NCBI RefSeq assembly: GCF_963422355.1
Contig: NC_085093.1
Location: 4,198,503-4,262,502 of the forward strand
DNA: 64,000 bases
Direction of reading: 5' to 3'
Origin: Corticium candelabrum
Lineage: Eukaryota; Porifera; Homoscleromorpha; Homosclerophorida; Plakinidae
The position numbers and the translations under genes are program-made. Shown piece by piece: positions 21,510-35,349 of this stretch. The stretch's first letter is position 1. Each line of letters begins with the position of its first letter. The notes beneath the pieces were generated by a model. That model was given only the letters and a program-made list of their open reading frames with translations, searched no databases and was not told where the DNA came from.

Positions 21510-24500
21510 ATGGAGTCGTTTCAACTTCTAGCTGTGCTTTTGTTCGCGTGTCTTTCGGCACAATCAAATGACGACCCCTTCACAAAATGCTACCAACCAG
21601 ATGTCCATGCCAATACAACATGTCCACTAGGAGCATCATGTTGGAATGGCACCCAATCAGAGTGGGTCGTCGTCGTTAGCAGAGACGATGTTTGCTCGAA
21701 CTGCTCCGTCTCTCAACTCCGCCCTCTCTTTGTTCCAAGCGTTAGTGCTACAACACTCAAACTCTTGAAGGATGAGAGTTTCCCTCATCATTTGTCACTT
21801 TTCCGGGTAGACTCCGAGTCCGCGTTCGACTCCTGCTCAGTGACGCCAGAACAGGAAGTCGGACAATTAAACACGTCGGTCTCGCACTTGATTGTTTTTG
21901 TCGACGAGCTCGACATCGGAGTAAACTATTTTGTGGCCGTCGGCGAGATCAACACAACGTGCGGCAATGGAACGCGACTTCGCGTTTTTGTTGGAAAAAA
22001 CAATTGCAGTGACACAAACGATGCTACTCTTGCCTGTAACAGCCGTGCTCCGTGCGTTTTCAATGACGAGCATGTCCAGTTTGCATGCCAATGTTCCGGA
22101 AGTTACAAAGGTGGGTGGTGCCAAGACATTAACGAATGCTACAACAACAGTCAGTGTCAACATGGAGGACGGTGCGTAGACGGCGAGTGTAGCTTCGAGT
22201 GCGAGTGTGTTGACGGTCGTAGTGGTGTGTTTTGTGAATGCGAATCGAGTCCGTGTCAGAATGGAGGAATCTGCTACATTGACAAGCAGACACCAGAAAT
22301 TAGTAGGTACAGTTGTCAATGTGCTAGAGGGTACACGGGAATACATTGTGAAACCGAATTGAACGAATGTCTGTCTTCTCCCTGTCAGAACGACGGCACT
22401 TGTCAAGATCTAGCTGGTCAATATTTCTGTGAGTGTTCGCGTTGGTTTACTGGATCAGATTGCAACGAAGACATAGACGAATGCACCAAAAGAGAGGTAT
22501 GTGCCGGTGCATTTTGTAACAACACGTTTGGTGGTTACAGGTGCATTGATATAATTGGCATTTGCCCGTCAGCAAATTGTAATGATCGTGGAGAATGCTG
22601 GATTCTGGATCTGGATGGAGGGAGGGAAAGTTGTTCGTGTGGGCGTGGTTTTACAGGAAGTAAGTGTCAATATCAATTAGACAATGGTACTTGTCTTTCC
22701 AATCCTTGTATGAATAACGGCACGTGCCAGTACGAGAATCACGACTACGTTTGTGAGTGTCCGAGTGGCTATGGTGGAGACTACTGTCAATTTGATATAG
22801 ACGAATGTCTGAGTAACCCTTGCCTAACAGGTCAGGAGCACTGTCGTGATCTTGCTGATGGATTTGAGTGTATTCGAGTATGTGGACCTTGTGCTCGGCC
22901 TCCGTCACTATGTCGCTCTTCTCCAAACGTCTGTGACCAAGTTACTTGTAGCCCGGGAAGCGTGTGTACAGTTGAAGATGGAATACCATTGTGTCAATGT
23001 TTGCAAACCTGTCAAGACGCATACGTGGCCAATATCAGTCTAGGTATGTCAGTTTCAAAGGCTGCTTTGTCTGTCTGTCTGTGTCTGTCGATTTGTTTGT
23101 TTGTTTTTGTGCCTGTCTGTGGATCTGTTCTGTGTATGTCTGTTGATTTGTTTGTCTGTTTGTCTGTCGATCTGTTTGTCTCTCTCTCTGTGTCTGTCTG
23201 TCTGTCTGTTGATCTGTCTGTCTGTTTGTCTGCTCATCTGTCTGTCTGTCTTTCTCATTTATTGAAACACAAACTCTACGTTACATTTCTAACACTAAAT
23301 ACAAGAAATCTACTGAGTTCAGCTTTAGTTTAATGCAAACTACTTTTGTAGTCTCTAGTGTGTATGTTCTCATCTTCTTCTCCAGGGAAGACACGTGTCA
23401 GCTTGTGGAGGATGACTCTAGTGTTGCATCGTTGTAATATTATTGAGAATTTTTTCCCCAAAAACCTCTAGAGTCAGCTTCATTTGTATAGCCTTCAATG
23501 CCCCTTGATCTTCTGGCTAGTTTGTTTAGATAGTTGGTAGCTTCTGATCCCCATGTTCCAAAATGTTCAAATACTAGAGGAGTGAAATTGAGGCTTGATG
23601 TATTGCCAGCAAGTTGTTGTCTTTCTGTCTGTCCGTCCGTCCGTCCGTCCGTCCGTCTGTCTGTCTGTCTGTGTATCTGTCTGTAACATCAATCACGGTC
23701 GATTGCCACGAAACAATGGTGAAGACTGCGTTCCACGCCCCAATGCAAATAAGGGTTTCGCAATTTATAGAAGTTGCTATAATTTAAAAGGGGTCCCTTT
23801 TAATTAAGGTTTAGAAACACTAGAAGCGAAGATGATATATAATGCTGCTCTAGCGACACAAATTTTGCATGAAAAACAGGCCAGTTGATGTCAGAAAGCA
23901 CACGGGCCGTCTGATTCTTGTTTCTAAGAGTCTGGCAACGCTTCTCTGGTAAGAGACGTCATTTCTGCAATCTGACATCCGGGAGGTACAGTTCATTCCT
24001 AATACGGTATACGTTGCACTTACCTATATGTTTAGACGTATAGATACTTTTTAAATATAGTACTTTTTCGGGAGAAAAAATAGGCTGCTCAGTTAGCTGC
24101 AATTAAGAACGTTCCAATCGGCTATTGGCTGCATGTATTTCATCGTGCCCTTTATCGGAGTTATTGTCAAATATTAATCCTAACCCTCAAATTTCCAGAA
24201 AAACTAAACTAATATTCTTGACACTGATTACAGTAGACACATAATACAATTAAAACTAACTTTATGCGACATTGTTTTCGTGTGTTTTAGACGTAACAAT
24301 GGCGGCAGGATTCAGTGCAATAAATGGATCATTTGCAAAAGTTAATTTAGATATTAAAGGGACGTATTCAAACATTTCTGTTATTTTAAGACCAGACGAT
24401 AACGATGGATTGATTCTGCGTTACGGTGGATCTATTCTAGATTTCATCGAGATTGAGTTAAGCGACGGTTTTGTCCAATTTCGCTACAATCTAGGCAGTG

Positions 24501-27500
24501 AGACGGCTACCATAAGCAGTAGCAACAAGATGTCTCTGTACAGGTGGCACACCATTAGAGCCGAACGTCGACATCAACAAGGTGAGCCACATAATCTTGA
24601 TGCTAAATATTAGGGACGTAGCCGCCGGACTCGCAGGTTCGGTTGGTCTGGTTTCAGCCGGACCACTTTTTAATATTTGTTTTCTCATTAACGGACCATT
24701 CCTGTTAATTTAGAAATAGGGCATAGCTGATTAAATAAGCTTTTATTTAATTACTCTGAGACGGTCTCATATCAAGTGCCTGCAGCCCCACAGATCAGAA
24801 CGCATACAGCTCGTAGATCTGTTCATTCTGGTTTTATAGAAAAGCAGATAGTAAGTGGAACTAGATGTAGCTGTTTCTGTCATCTCCCTCTAGTGTCTCA
24901 TCATTTATTGAACTTTTGTTTTCTACAAGATCGACTCTTTTGAAAGTCTAAGGATTTACCCAGTGCTGCATCGTACTCTACACAGACCCAATGCATGTTT
25001 CTATAGAAATGGCTGCCCATTCACTAGAACGTCGATGACTCTAAGACGTTGCATTCTGTCACTACATTACTATGTAACACCAGAAATAGATTATCGTTGT
25101 GTGTCTGTCAGCACATGCGCGCGTCTGCGCGTTCTTGTTAATTTTCAACCGGACCATGCACTTTTAAACTGCCGGCTACGGCCCTAAATATGTTCACGTA
25201 CACCGTACACTCCTACCACGATTTTTCTTTTTGTGCATATATCTATAGGTTGGTTAACAGTAGATGGACAAGTTTCTACAGGAATGTCATTAGGAGCTTC
25301 TATTATATTGGATGCTCATCCTCGAGTTCTGTTTGTTGGTGGACACGATGATATTTCGGTAAAGTGTGCATGTGCGCGTAACTATTACTTAGAAGTGAAT
25401 CTAGAATTGGCTGTGTTCTTCACAGGTTACGACAACTAAAGGATTCTCCGGTTGCATCAGTTATCTAGAGTTTAATGATCAAATCGTCAATCTGACAAAC
25501 TTCCTTTCTTCGGCAGCAATCACAGAATGCATCGAATACCCATGTAACCTTACATGCGACGAAAGAAGGGACGATTTGTTTAGGATCAGCAACAAGTATA
25601 CTTGCAGATGCGATGATGTAAGCTTGTTACCCACCTGTCGTTTTGACGTCGACGAATGCGCTTTAGGACAGGATAATTGCACACAAGGCACGAAATGTGT
25701 TAATACCCTCAATGGATTTGATTGTATATTCAAGTGTAAGTTTGACACGTGTTATAACAACGGTACGTGTCATAAACATTTGTACAGTGGAATAAAAACA
25801 TGTGAATGTCAATCGAATTATACCGGATTACGATGTGAGACTTACCTCGACGGTTGTTGGCCATCGCCTTGTGTTCACGGAACATGTGTACCGACAGACA
25901 GTGGCGCTACTTGTCTCTGTAGGACTGGTTTTACAGGACCATATTGCGACGTGGAAATAATAGACAAATGTCTGTCATCACCTTGTGACCATCAAGGCAC
26001 GTGCTCTGATCACGTTTGTGGATACACTTGCACCTGTAAAGACGGATATGCTGGAGCAAACTGTGAAATCAATATTAATGAATGCGCAAGCAATCCTTGT
26101 AAAGAAAACGAATTATGTCAAGATGACATCAATCGATATCGTTGTGTGCGTGTGCACAACGCGTGCGACGACAATGTGTGTGAACACGATGGCGTCTGTC
26201 TTCGACTCTCCGACAAAAATCATTGCTACTGCACGAACGGATATCACGGTGTCCACTGTGAAGTCGAAGTCAACGAGTGCAGTTCTAGTCTTTGCTCCAA
26301 CGGATCTTCTTGTATCGACGGTATCGGTAACTACACGTGTGTCTGCCCGCCAAGATTTACCGGTCGGCACTGTGACATAGCAATGACTGATTGTGAAATA
26401 TCAGAGTGTGGGAGTAATGGTAAGTGCTTGAGTGGCACGTGTATATGTCTCGACGGCTACACGGGTAAAGGATGTGAAAGTGAGATCGACCCTTGTCTTT
26501 CGTCCAGCTGTGATTACGGGGCAAAATGCGTGTCTGACTATCCGTCTTACACGTGTTCGTGTCCGACAGGAGCAATTGGTCGCCATTGCGAAATTTTTCT
26601 ATATTGTGGTGTTAATAGTGACGAGTTTGTGTCGGACTTTGACGACCTTAGAGCATTCTCGTATGGAGAAAGTGCAGTTCAAGTATCCTGGGAGTTACGG
26701 AATGCGAGCAGTAAGCTGGAAGCAAGAACGGGGTTTCGAGTTCTGCGATATTTGTTAGAATACAGCACGCTCGACTATTTGTTTGCTCGAAATGTTACGG
26801 TCAACGGCAACGACGTGGTTTTTAAAAATCTAAACTACATGAAATTTCGTTTTCGAATCACTTCGATTATCAACAACCAGGACAGGCTCGTCTGCAGCAA
26901 TTTTTCACACTTCTTGGGACCTGTTACGCCGAACATCTCTTGTTAGTTGCATCTTTTGAGTTTCTTTCATGTCTATATCTATGTCTATGATCAATTAATT
27001 AATTAATTAAGAATTGCTTTTTATTTCAGATCCGACATCACAACCGAGTAACGTCACTGTACACTCTGTGGAGCCGAATCAACTTTCGGTCACATGGAAT
27101 CCCATCGACCCAAACTTTGCCGGCGGTCCGAATCCTCAATACATCGTATACTGCACGCCGCTCGCTCTCTTTACGTCACGCTCTTACAATCTCACTGCTT
27201 CGACTACTTATGCCGACATCGGCGGTCTAGATGAAGATACGTTGTATAAAGTCGAAGTGTCGGCTGTGGTCGTTTTGTCTAGAGTAAGAGAACTTGTAGG
27301 ACCCAGGAGCAGGCCGGTGATGATAAGAACAAGTTTGGCATGTGAGACTACATTGTGTTGCGTTCAAGTGTTTCACCACTATCGCTGGTTTCCTTGTAGT
27401 TATTCCTTTTCCAGAGAACGTCGCGGTTGGGCCTTTAGACTGGCGCAGCGCTCGTGTTACGTGGAGATTGCCATCCGCTGTATCTAATGATCCCAGTGCG

Positions 27501-30463
27501 AATATCTCTATATACGTATTCAAGCAAACAAATTTAATCAGCATACATGTTCTTCCTTTTAACCAACGCCACTTACATCTTGTGGATCTATCACCTAATA
27601 CAATTTATAATTTGAAGGCAACAATCAATAGCTCGAAAGGAAACAGCAAAGAAACCAACGAGACCACATTTGAAACTCTCAGTGAGATATACAATACATA
27701 ATAGATTTATGATTATATTTTTTATTCTGCGTGCTGTACTGTTTTTAACAGATTCGAATGACTGGAATTTTACGCTTTTGACTCATAATTCTACTTCTCT
27801 TGGCGTCATATGGTTGGTGCCAAGGCAAAACAAAACTGCTAATGCATCTGTCAGGTTGATAGTTACGGAACAAACACATGAAAGCAGATCAGTCCGCAGA
27901 GCAACGAATGTCGAGAAATTAGTTGATATATCAAACGAAGAAGCGTTACTGACTGGTTTGCTGTCTTCGTTGCTCTACAAAGTGCAATTTAGTGTATTGC
28001 TGTCAAATAAAACGGAAATTGATTTTGGCTACTTTTATCAATTCACTGATCAATCAGGTGAGAAAACTGGCGTACACAAAGTAGTATTTAATAAAATAGA
28101 AAAAGATATTCGTGCATATCTGCTAGAATAATGTTTGTTACATGCAGCTCCATCTAAACCAAGGAATATTCGTGTCGTACTTGGTAACGATCCATCAGTG
28201 GCTCAAGTGTCTTGGGATGCGCCAATTTATCCAAACGGCCAAGTTGGTTATCGCCTGCGATATTACGGCAAATCTTCCGTTCAGGCTTGTCTCGAGGCAC
28301 AGGAACGTGTACTTGACGTGATAGACAACCAACAATGGCTCATTACAGACTTGAAACCATTTGAAGAGTACACAGTGCAAGTTACGTCATATAATTTGTT
28401 GCACAACGTTAGCTGCTGTTTATTAAACGGCGAAATAGCGGAGAAATATATGTTTAGGACTCCAACATCACGTAAGTCTCTCGTTTTCAAAGTACGCGCG
28501 CGTGTGTATGTGCGTGTGTGCGAGTGTGTGTGAGTGTTTGAGTGTATGTGTGTGATTATAATCATCATACACATGGTTGTCCAAAACTAAATTTTATTTA
28601 ATGTATACGATACGTTTAGGTCTGAATGCTCCAAAGTCTATAAGCGTATTCAGCAAAAATTCTGGTGGAATAGAAGTACATTGGGACAACGATAGTTGCC
28701 TTTATGACAAACCCGTGTCCGTCTCTGTCTATTACGCTCCTGTCGTCGTTGCTCGAAAGCAAAGGCTCTTTCCGCTCATCTTCAGTCATATCATCGATCT
28801 GTCAAAAAATCTTTACAAAACATATTATATTAGTGGAGAATATTTGCTAAGAAACAGCACGTACGCAGTTTGGATGCAACTGGATGCCCAAGATAAACGA
28901 GGATTTTACTCTCAAATATTCTATCGAACGTCTCTGCTTACACGTAATTCGAAACTGCAGTATGCTTTAACTGTAGTGTATACCTTCATTTCTATTTCTT
29001 ACATAGATCCACAAGACGGGGTCTCAGCGTTATCTGTGTGGAACCGAACGCCCATCTCTATGTCTCTTGAATGGAAAGTGCCCAGTCGAGAGTCACTCAA
29101 CGACGATACGGGAATCTTTTTCTATCGCATCACGTGGCAATCTGAGTTAAACACGGCTAGCGGCGACTTTGACTATTACTCTGACAGAACATCTCCTAAC
29201 CGCTCTCTCGGTGACCGTTACACCGTTAGAGATCTCCAACCGGCAAATCTTTATGAACTATGTATGTACATTGCAACCATCGACAGACAGAACGGAAACG
29301 TACTGTTGGGACCATCACAATGCGTGAACAGTTCTACTGACTTCCTAAGTAAGTCGTACAGTACAGATGCATTTCTTTATTATTCAATTTATATTTATTA
29401 TTTGTTAGTTATTTTTATATATAATAGGTCTAGATTGTATTCAATATGTGTATGTTATTAGAACCTTCTGATACCTTTTTCGACTTGCGTTTATTGGGAT
29501 GTCCAAGTGTACCATCGCATCCAACAATATCTTGGAACTTAAACGAACAAAAGCAACCCGGACCGATTAGTAGACAAAACATAACACTTAGATACACCTC
29601 AACGGATGAACTAGATCCAGCAGTTCTGTCTTGTTCGGGAAAAGCTCCAGTTTCCGCTACATGTGACAGCTCATCTCTGTCACAAGTGCATTCTTGCTGG
29701 TGGATGGTACCAGATGTCGAAGCGTTTTGCAACATATCAGGACTGCTGGGTTATGCAATATACACGTTTCAAATAAGAGCGTGTAATACCAAAGGATGCG
29801 ATGCAAAATCAGTAAAAGATAGAACGTGTCCTGACAGTAAGTGACATATATTCCATATTTGTAATGTTACGATGGATGCGTTTGCTTTCTAGTTCCATCA
29901 CCATCGATACCACTTGACTGTCAAATAACATCAAATTCGAACGCATCCTTTTCAACTTTGTTGTGGAAAAAAGGACGAAGCAACAGTCAATCTGTTAATA
30001 TTACTCTCATGTGGATTAATGACGATCTTCATTCTGACCGTTCGTTTTCTCTCGTCGGCTCATCACTAAAACCTCTCAATGACGACGATCCCATCCATTG
30101 TTTGTCACAAGATGACATAGTCAACTGTACCATACGACAAGTGACTGTAGATCACCGCTACCGGTTCAGGATCCTTTCTGTGAACGAAATTGGAAATTCT
30201 ACTAGTCAATCTCAATATTGCGGTCATTTATCATCAAATTCTAACAAAGGTGAGGAACAGTTAGTAATAGATTCTCTCTCTGAAAATATAATATATATAT
30301 ATATATATACATATATTTATATATAATATTTTATTTGATATCCTACCTAAGTGGGAAAATCTAATCTAAGAAGCTATCTATAACTAAATGTAGTCTATTT
30401 AGAATCATTCTACTATTATACGTCAAAAGTCTAATTTAGAGTTGTTCATGTAAGTTACACGCA

Positions 30464-30528
<65 letters not shown>

Positions 30529-31957
30529 CACACTATCACCGAAATATGTATTTTTGTCTGATTTACAGAAGCATTTACATCCTGGGTAGTTCCCATTTCT
30601 GTTGTTTCCGCGCTTCTTATCGTTTCTACAACTTTAGTTTCCTTGTATTACATTTATCGTTGGAGACCAAAGAAAGTGCTAGAAAGAGAATTGGACGACG
30701 ACGATTTGCGGCGTGTCGAACTCCAACGCGACAATCTAGACTTACCAGAAGACACCGAGAAGCTTGGATCAGGGGCATTCGGCTGCGTGATGATGGGATG
30801 GATATGCTCACACGATGAAAATATACGAGTGGCTGTCAAACAACTACAAACAAACACTAGTTATGAATTGAAAAGTGACTTCATTAGAGAAGCAAAGATT
30901 TCGTTGCGTGTCGATCACGTGAACGTCGTACGCTTGCTGCACGTCTGCTCTCAAGACGAACCTTATCTTATGATTATGGAATACGTCAATAGGGTATACC
31001 ATATCATTGACACTTGTATGATTAGCGTGCTAGATAATACAGTAACAGCCATATACCATGCTAATCATACAATAAACTATTTATACCATGGTCACGTGTA
31101 AGTGAGCGTGCGATAATAACCGGAAGTAACTTATTGCACACTTACCGTGCAATACGTCATATACACCACCTCAGTACGCGCTCATGGCTGTTCGTAAGGC
31201 ACGTGACCATGGTATAAGTCTTGTATACGGCATTGTTACCTTATATCTCTTCCAGGGAAATCTAAACCGACTACTCAAAATATTGAAACCAAAAACAGCA
31301 GAGAGTTTATCATCAACGTTTTCTGCTCTTAAATGCGACCTTCTCCATCAGATTGCATGCGGTCTTCAAGCGGTCAGCAAACAGAATATCATTCATCGCG
31401 ATATCGCAGCCAGAAACTGCTTGATTCACGAAGACGGTGAAAGACTGCTTGTCAAAGTAAGCGATTTCGGAATGGCTGTCGTCATCGACAAAGAATTCGG
31501 AGAAATTCGAATGAAAAAGGGACAAGGAAACGTACCGTTTCGCTGGATGAGTCCGGAGGCTTCGTACGAAAGGCGATACAGCGAGAAAAGCGACGTGTGG
31601 TCGTTTGGTGTTCTCTGCTGGGAAGTTTATAGTTTTGGTCTGACGCCATACCCTTGGCTGTCAAACACTGACCTATTTCGCTATATTTCTAATCGCCTCC
31701 CTCTACCTCCTCTACCATTTCTCATCACTACCGAGGTAGGAAATTCTCTTCTCATTCCAATGCAAGAGCAAGAGTTGCCGTTCGATTGCTGGAAGATTGA
31801 CGTCGATCAACGTCCTTGTTTTGACGACGTCGTCAATACGTTGGATCGTACATTGAGTGCTTACGGAAATGCGCTGGATGACGACTTGGCTACTGTTAAA
31901 GAACTGATGTTAACTGGTGTCGTAGGAGATAATGAGGTCGAGGATACGGCACTGTAA
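21510..31957 (+). CDS. RTK-B: EGF/LamG/FN3 receptor tyrosine kinase (14 exons, 2399 aa)
   Basis: Exons: 21510-23043, 24291-24581, 25249-25358, 25426-26941, 27030-27341, 27400-27681, 27752-28057, 28148-28471, 28620-28943, 29007-29348, 29462-29836, 29893-30249, 30569-30993, 31256-31957 (7200 nt, open). The ATG at 21510 opens a signal peptide (MESFQLLAVLLFACLSAQS). Domain order equals RTK-A: EGF array, laminin-G (exons 2-4), EGF array, FN3 domains, membrane helix (start of exon 13), tyrosine kinase split after EYVNR. GSGAFG, VAVKQL, HRDIAARN, DFG and PFRWMSPEA are all intact, so it should be active. The tail ends EDTAL. Oddities: the second EGF array has IIDKC instead of IDEC and an extra cysteine (DHVCGYTC). 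Intron 2 has an ordinary GT donor but is enlarged by a MITE. Introns are generally shorter than in RTK-A, and intron 4 lacks the A/C MITE. Confidence 0.9.
23060..23255. repeat. CTGT-rich tract, RTK-B intron 1
   Basis: Imperfect CTGT/TTTG units just after the exon-1 donor, at the same place as in RTK-A (3790-3980). The Ser/Leu/Val/Cys-rich extension of the exon-1 frame over it is an artefact of reading through the donor. Confidence 0.9.
23622..23685. repeat. (CCGT)n/(CTGT)n tract, RTK-B intron 1
   Basis: Counterpart of 4345-4420 in RTK-A, followed by the same conserved unique segment to about 23815. Confidence 0.9.
24611..25184. mobile_element. ~574-bp MITE in RTK-B intron 2
   Basis: Starts TAGGGACGTAGCCGCCGG and ends CCGGCTACGGCCC, giving an imperfect inverted repeat of about 14 bp. 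TAAATAT flanks it directly on both sides (24604-24610 and 25185-25191), a likely 7-bp target duplication. Removing it with one duplicate returns the intron from 667 bp to about 86 bp, close to the 92 bp in RTK-A and RTK-C. No ORF of note. Confidence 0.75.
30465..30527. repeat. (CA)n microsatellite, RTK-B intron 12
   Basis: About 60 bases of CA before the transmembrane exon; a (TA)n stretch lies at 30292-30325. Confidence 0.95.
31082..31215. mobile_element. 134-bp MITE in the kinase-domain intron of RTK-B
   Basis: TATACCATGGTCACGTG at the left and CACGTGACCATGGTATA at the right. Same position and length as in RTK-A. Confidence 0.8.
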
Positions 31958-32619
31958 TTGACTTTATCATATATACGGAACAGCAACGGTTATAATATAC
32001 AGAAAATGACGTACAGCACAGTATAACTATACAGTCTTTTTAGTCAAATTTATATAAAGCGCTAGGAACCAGAAAGCACAGCGCCCACCAAGGTATGCAC
32101 TGTACCGTACGATAGCAGATTGCACAGTTAACGTAGGCGATTAGATGTTTTGTGTTTATTCTCGTAGCATAGAGTGTTATGCCTAATTAAACATTTGTCA
32201 ACTGCACGGTTTGATGAAACAGGCCAGGCCTTTGTCTAGATATAACTTCTCCTCTTGTCGTTGATATTGAAAGCGCCATTATTGTTGCAGAAGACTTTAA
32301 GTGCATGTACAGTACTTCACAACTGTGTTGTATACACGCAGAATGATTCACAGCCACGGTGTTTTACCGGTGCAGAGTCATTCGCATCGAAAGCCAGTGG
32401 TATAACGTTATCCTGGCACGTGACCGCAAGTATAACACATACATTGTTGAAACGCGATGACCAAGCACACGTGTTGGAGTGAGAGTCTCGCTGAGGTACC
32501 ATGCTAAGTGTCCTTTCAATTTCTAGCCCCACTAGAATTATTATTCTACCGATACCGATATCTCGGATGAGTATCGGCTGATACCAATACTGACATTTCA
32601 ATTCTTTTTTGTAGTGTTA

Positions 32620-32860
32620 GAGCCTTGCCAGCTCCGCGACACCCGACCTAACCGTGAAATTCTAATGCTAGGCAGGTTAAGCCAAATTTGCTGGGTTGCG
32701 TATACAGCTGCGTTCTGCATGCTTTCCATAACGAATTTACTGGCAGATGCGACATCGGACACAATTGTTGAGACCGGACGTTAGTTGTTGACACGTCTGC
32801 ATCCGTTTCCACTGTCAATTGCAAAACTGGATAGAGTTGTGTTCGCAACAATGTCAACAG
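32620..32860 (-). repeat. ~200-bp laminin-EGF upstream module (copy 3)
   Basis: Same orientation as 51130-51335 and the reverse complement of 19436-19630; shared anchors are TTGAGACCGGA, TTGTTGACACG and AAATTCTAATGCTA. No laminin-EGF exon follows it, so this copy is orphaned. Confidence 0.55.
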
Positions 32861-34069
32861 TCCCGGATATTAGGAATTACCATGTTGTTTGGCGGCTGAC
32901 TTTGCCACGCATGTTTGATAACATATATACGTAAGTCCGAATTATTGTATTGAGGTTAGCTTTTCGATAGTGAGTGAGAGAATTGTAAAGATGCGAGTAG
33001 GTATTAGATAGCCTCGTACCCAGGTCCTCATGCGCGGCCGAGACAATGATCGACATACATGTACCAGGTTGCTGTTTCGATGTTGATGGAAAATAGAGGC
33101 CCCCGGCTAAAAATGTGGCTTCAAGCTAGAAATTTGTGATAATTATTTATTATGTAGTTGTTATTAGTTTGACAACAAGGTTTCAAAGATGTTCTGGCTA
33201 TTTATTCAACACAAGCTAATCTAATTGATCAAGAATTGGTGCAAAGACAAATGTTAACGTACTAATTTAATAAACTTCTTGAAATACTGTACCATCAAGA
33301 ATTTCAATACCGTGGAAGACAGTCCACACTCTTACACCTGGAAATGAGCAAACTTGACCTGCTACTTTACTGAGACAGTCTTGCTCCACCCTTTATAAAG
33401 GCAAGAGCATGGCTTTAAACAAAATAAGAAATCGTTGTGTTAAAGACACAGCAAGGCATCGTCTTCATAAAAATGTTAATGTCCTTCTGTTAAATGCTTC
33501 TCTATAAGATCCCAAGTTGACCCAACAGAAAACATTTTAAGGCCCTGAGTAGGATCATTCATTCGGTTTGTAGTAGCATAGATATTGGCATAGATGCATT
33601 TGGCTATTCAGTATTCTACAGTAGTTCTTTTAGTAAGAATATAAAGATTATAAAAATTTATCGTATTTAATGATTTTTAACGTCAGTAGTTATGGCTCCA
33701 ATGTCTACATGATTAGATAGAGACGACGAAACAAAGAGGAAAGGCAAAAAAACTAAAGTTACAAAGGAAAAATAACATTGCAGTACATGCGTGCACTAGC
33801 GTTCGGTGTCTAAAGAGTTCAGCTTCATTGAATTCTCATCTTGAGCAGCTTAATCTAGGCAAGCCACCCTGGTCACAACTTTATCTAGAAGACCACATTC
33901 GGTGCCGGAAGTAAGTGTTGGCGGAGTACCATTGCAAAAAAGTTTATCTTGAAATGATCTCGTCGTGACGGGTAGCGGTGACTTCCGTCCAGGATGTCAG
34001 CCATCTTTTATTTCTCTGTCAAATGACATTCTGTCGAACAGCCAACGAATGAAAGTGTTTGAGTTGTTG

Positions 34070-34147
34070 ACATCGAAATAGACATCGACATCGACATCGA
34101 AATAGACACCGAAATCGACATCGACAGCGACATCGACATAGAAATCG
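34070..34147. repeat. (GACATC)n hexanucleotide repeat
   Basis: GACATC/GAAATA units on the plus strand; the Ser/Met/Ile-rich minus-strand frame is a repeat artefact. Confidence 0.9.
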
Positions 34148-34247
34148 AAACAATAGATTGATTGTGGATACTTGGCGATTGGCCCTGGTTGCTCTGCATA
34201 TGGGTACGTCTTTGCTTTACTTATCATTTCGTTCTACTTGGTTTGCA

Positions 34248-35320
34248 CTATGCTCCAGTCAGTATGTTTGAAGACCGAGATATAGTGCGTTCCAGTATCG
34301 GAAAAGTGGATGCGTGAAATAGCAACGTCTTCCAACATTCATCGTTTTCATTCAATTGCAATAGTTTTTTGCGGAGTCGCCATCCTTTGTAACTACAACA
34401 TCTCAAAGATGGTTCTACTAGCAGTTCAACGCCTCCCTCTATGCTTGCCATTGAGTTCAACTTTTTGCAATGCCGACACTTCTTCTACTGTTTGTTTATT
34501 GACCAACACGAAGACGTTCTTCCACAGCTGAGAGGAGTGATGATAAAAATCAGTCTTTTGTAATAAAATTTTGTCCAATTTTCTATCAGCAATAGCAATA
34601 AAATGTACAACTAAAGAAAATACACCGAGGTTTGTCAATAAAATAGCAAGGTAATGATTTGCGTTAATATATAATAAAATACACACCGTCTATTGTTACG
34701 TTGTAGTACTCACTCCAACTGTTTTCGGTTTGCAAAACTTCTGAAAGTCTTTTCAGGTCTATCTTGCGTCGTTCCTTCTATTCTGAGAGTCCACCGGATG
34801 CTTCTGCCTTCAATTTCTCCATGATCTGCAAAATAGAGTATTTGAGTTTTGTACGTGCCTTCCAATGTTCCTTTAGGCGATGCTTGGAAATCTGGATCAA
34901 TGACGTAATGCTCAGGTCTGTAACACCGTACGTTGTCGTAATCCAAGAATGGGGTACCACTTTATCTCTGTAATAAATGTGTCTTCCACCTGGTTCAGAA
35001 ACGTGTAAGACAATATCAGATGCTCCGTCATCCCATGTAAGCGTCACAGTTAGCAAGTTTGGTTTTCCTGTTCTGGTTATGTGTTGTTGGGAATAGCCAT
35101 GGCGGATATATAGACTTGCTACTGGCCGCCCGTGAGGTACAAAATGAGAATGACGCTTGGTCCAAGTAACAATTCTTGATGGAACGTATCCACCAGCTAC
35201 AAATACAATCTTAGGCTGTCCATTGCCGATGTCTACTATAACTTTTGTGAAGCGACCGGAAGAATCTAAAAGCACACGTCCACGAGCGATGGATTGTCCC
35301 TCAGAATCATTACTAAACAC
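34248..35320 (-). CDS. Possible 3' exons of a split minus-strand gene, unrecognised
   Basis: Two open stretches on the minus strand. The upstream one (34778-35320) reads ...GQSIARGRVLLDSSGRFTKV, GQPKIVFVAGGYVPSR, LTVTLTWDDGASDIVLHVSE and PGGRHIYYRD. The L-x-W-D...D-x-x-L-H-V...P-x-G pattern loosely recalls DUF2135-type beta domains; this is a weak resemblance only. The second (34248-34460) contains EGGVELL and CSYKGWRLR, matching the tail of the ORF at 19737-20069. That match links it to the laminin-EGF locus, whose first exon lies at 51.0 kb on the same strand. Between them sits the 14-kb transposon, so the gene is probably broken. Splice structure was not resolved. Confidence 0.35.
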
Positions 35321-35349
35321 ATACGAAAAGTATGGCGCGCCATCTGTTT

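Larger units (their letters stand above)
31958..34247. other. RTK-B 3' flank and intergenic stretch
   Basis: Similarity to the RTK-A and RTK-C 3' flanks ends within about 20 bases of the stop, so the convergent ORF is missing. A TATCGG/CCGATA-rich palindromic patch at 32548-32590 resembles the ends of some hAT-like elements. At 32620-32860 lies a third copy of the module found upstream of the laminin-EGF ORFs, in minus orientation. From 32870 to 34000 I see nothing coding. Confidence 0.5.

Noticed and set aside
32548..32590. TATCGG-rich palindrome as a complete transposon
   Set aside because: Resembles some hAT-like ends, but no matching second end or target duplication was found.
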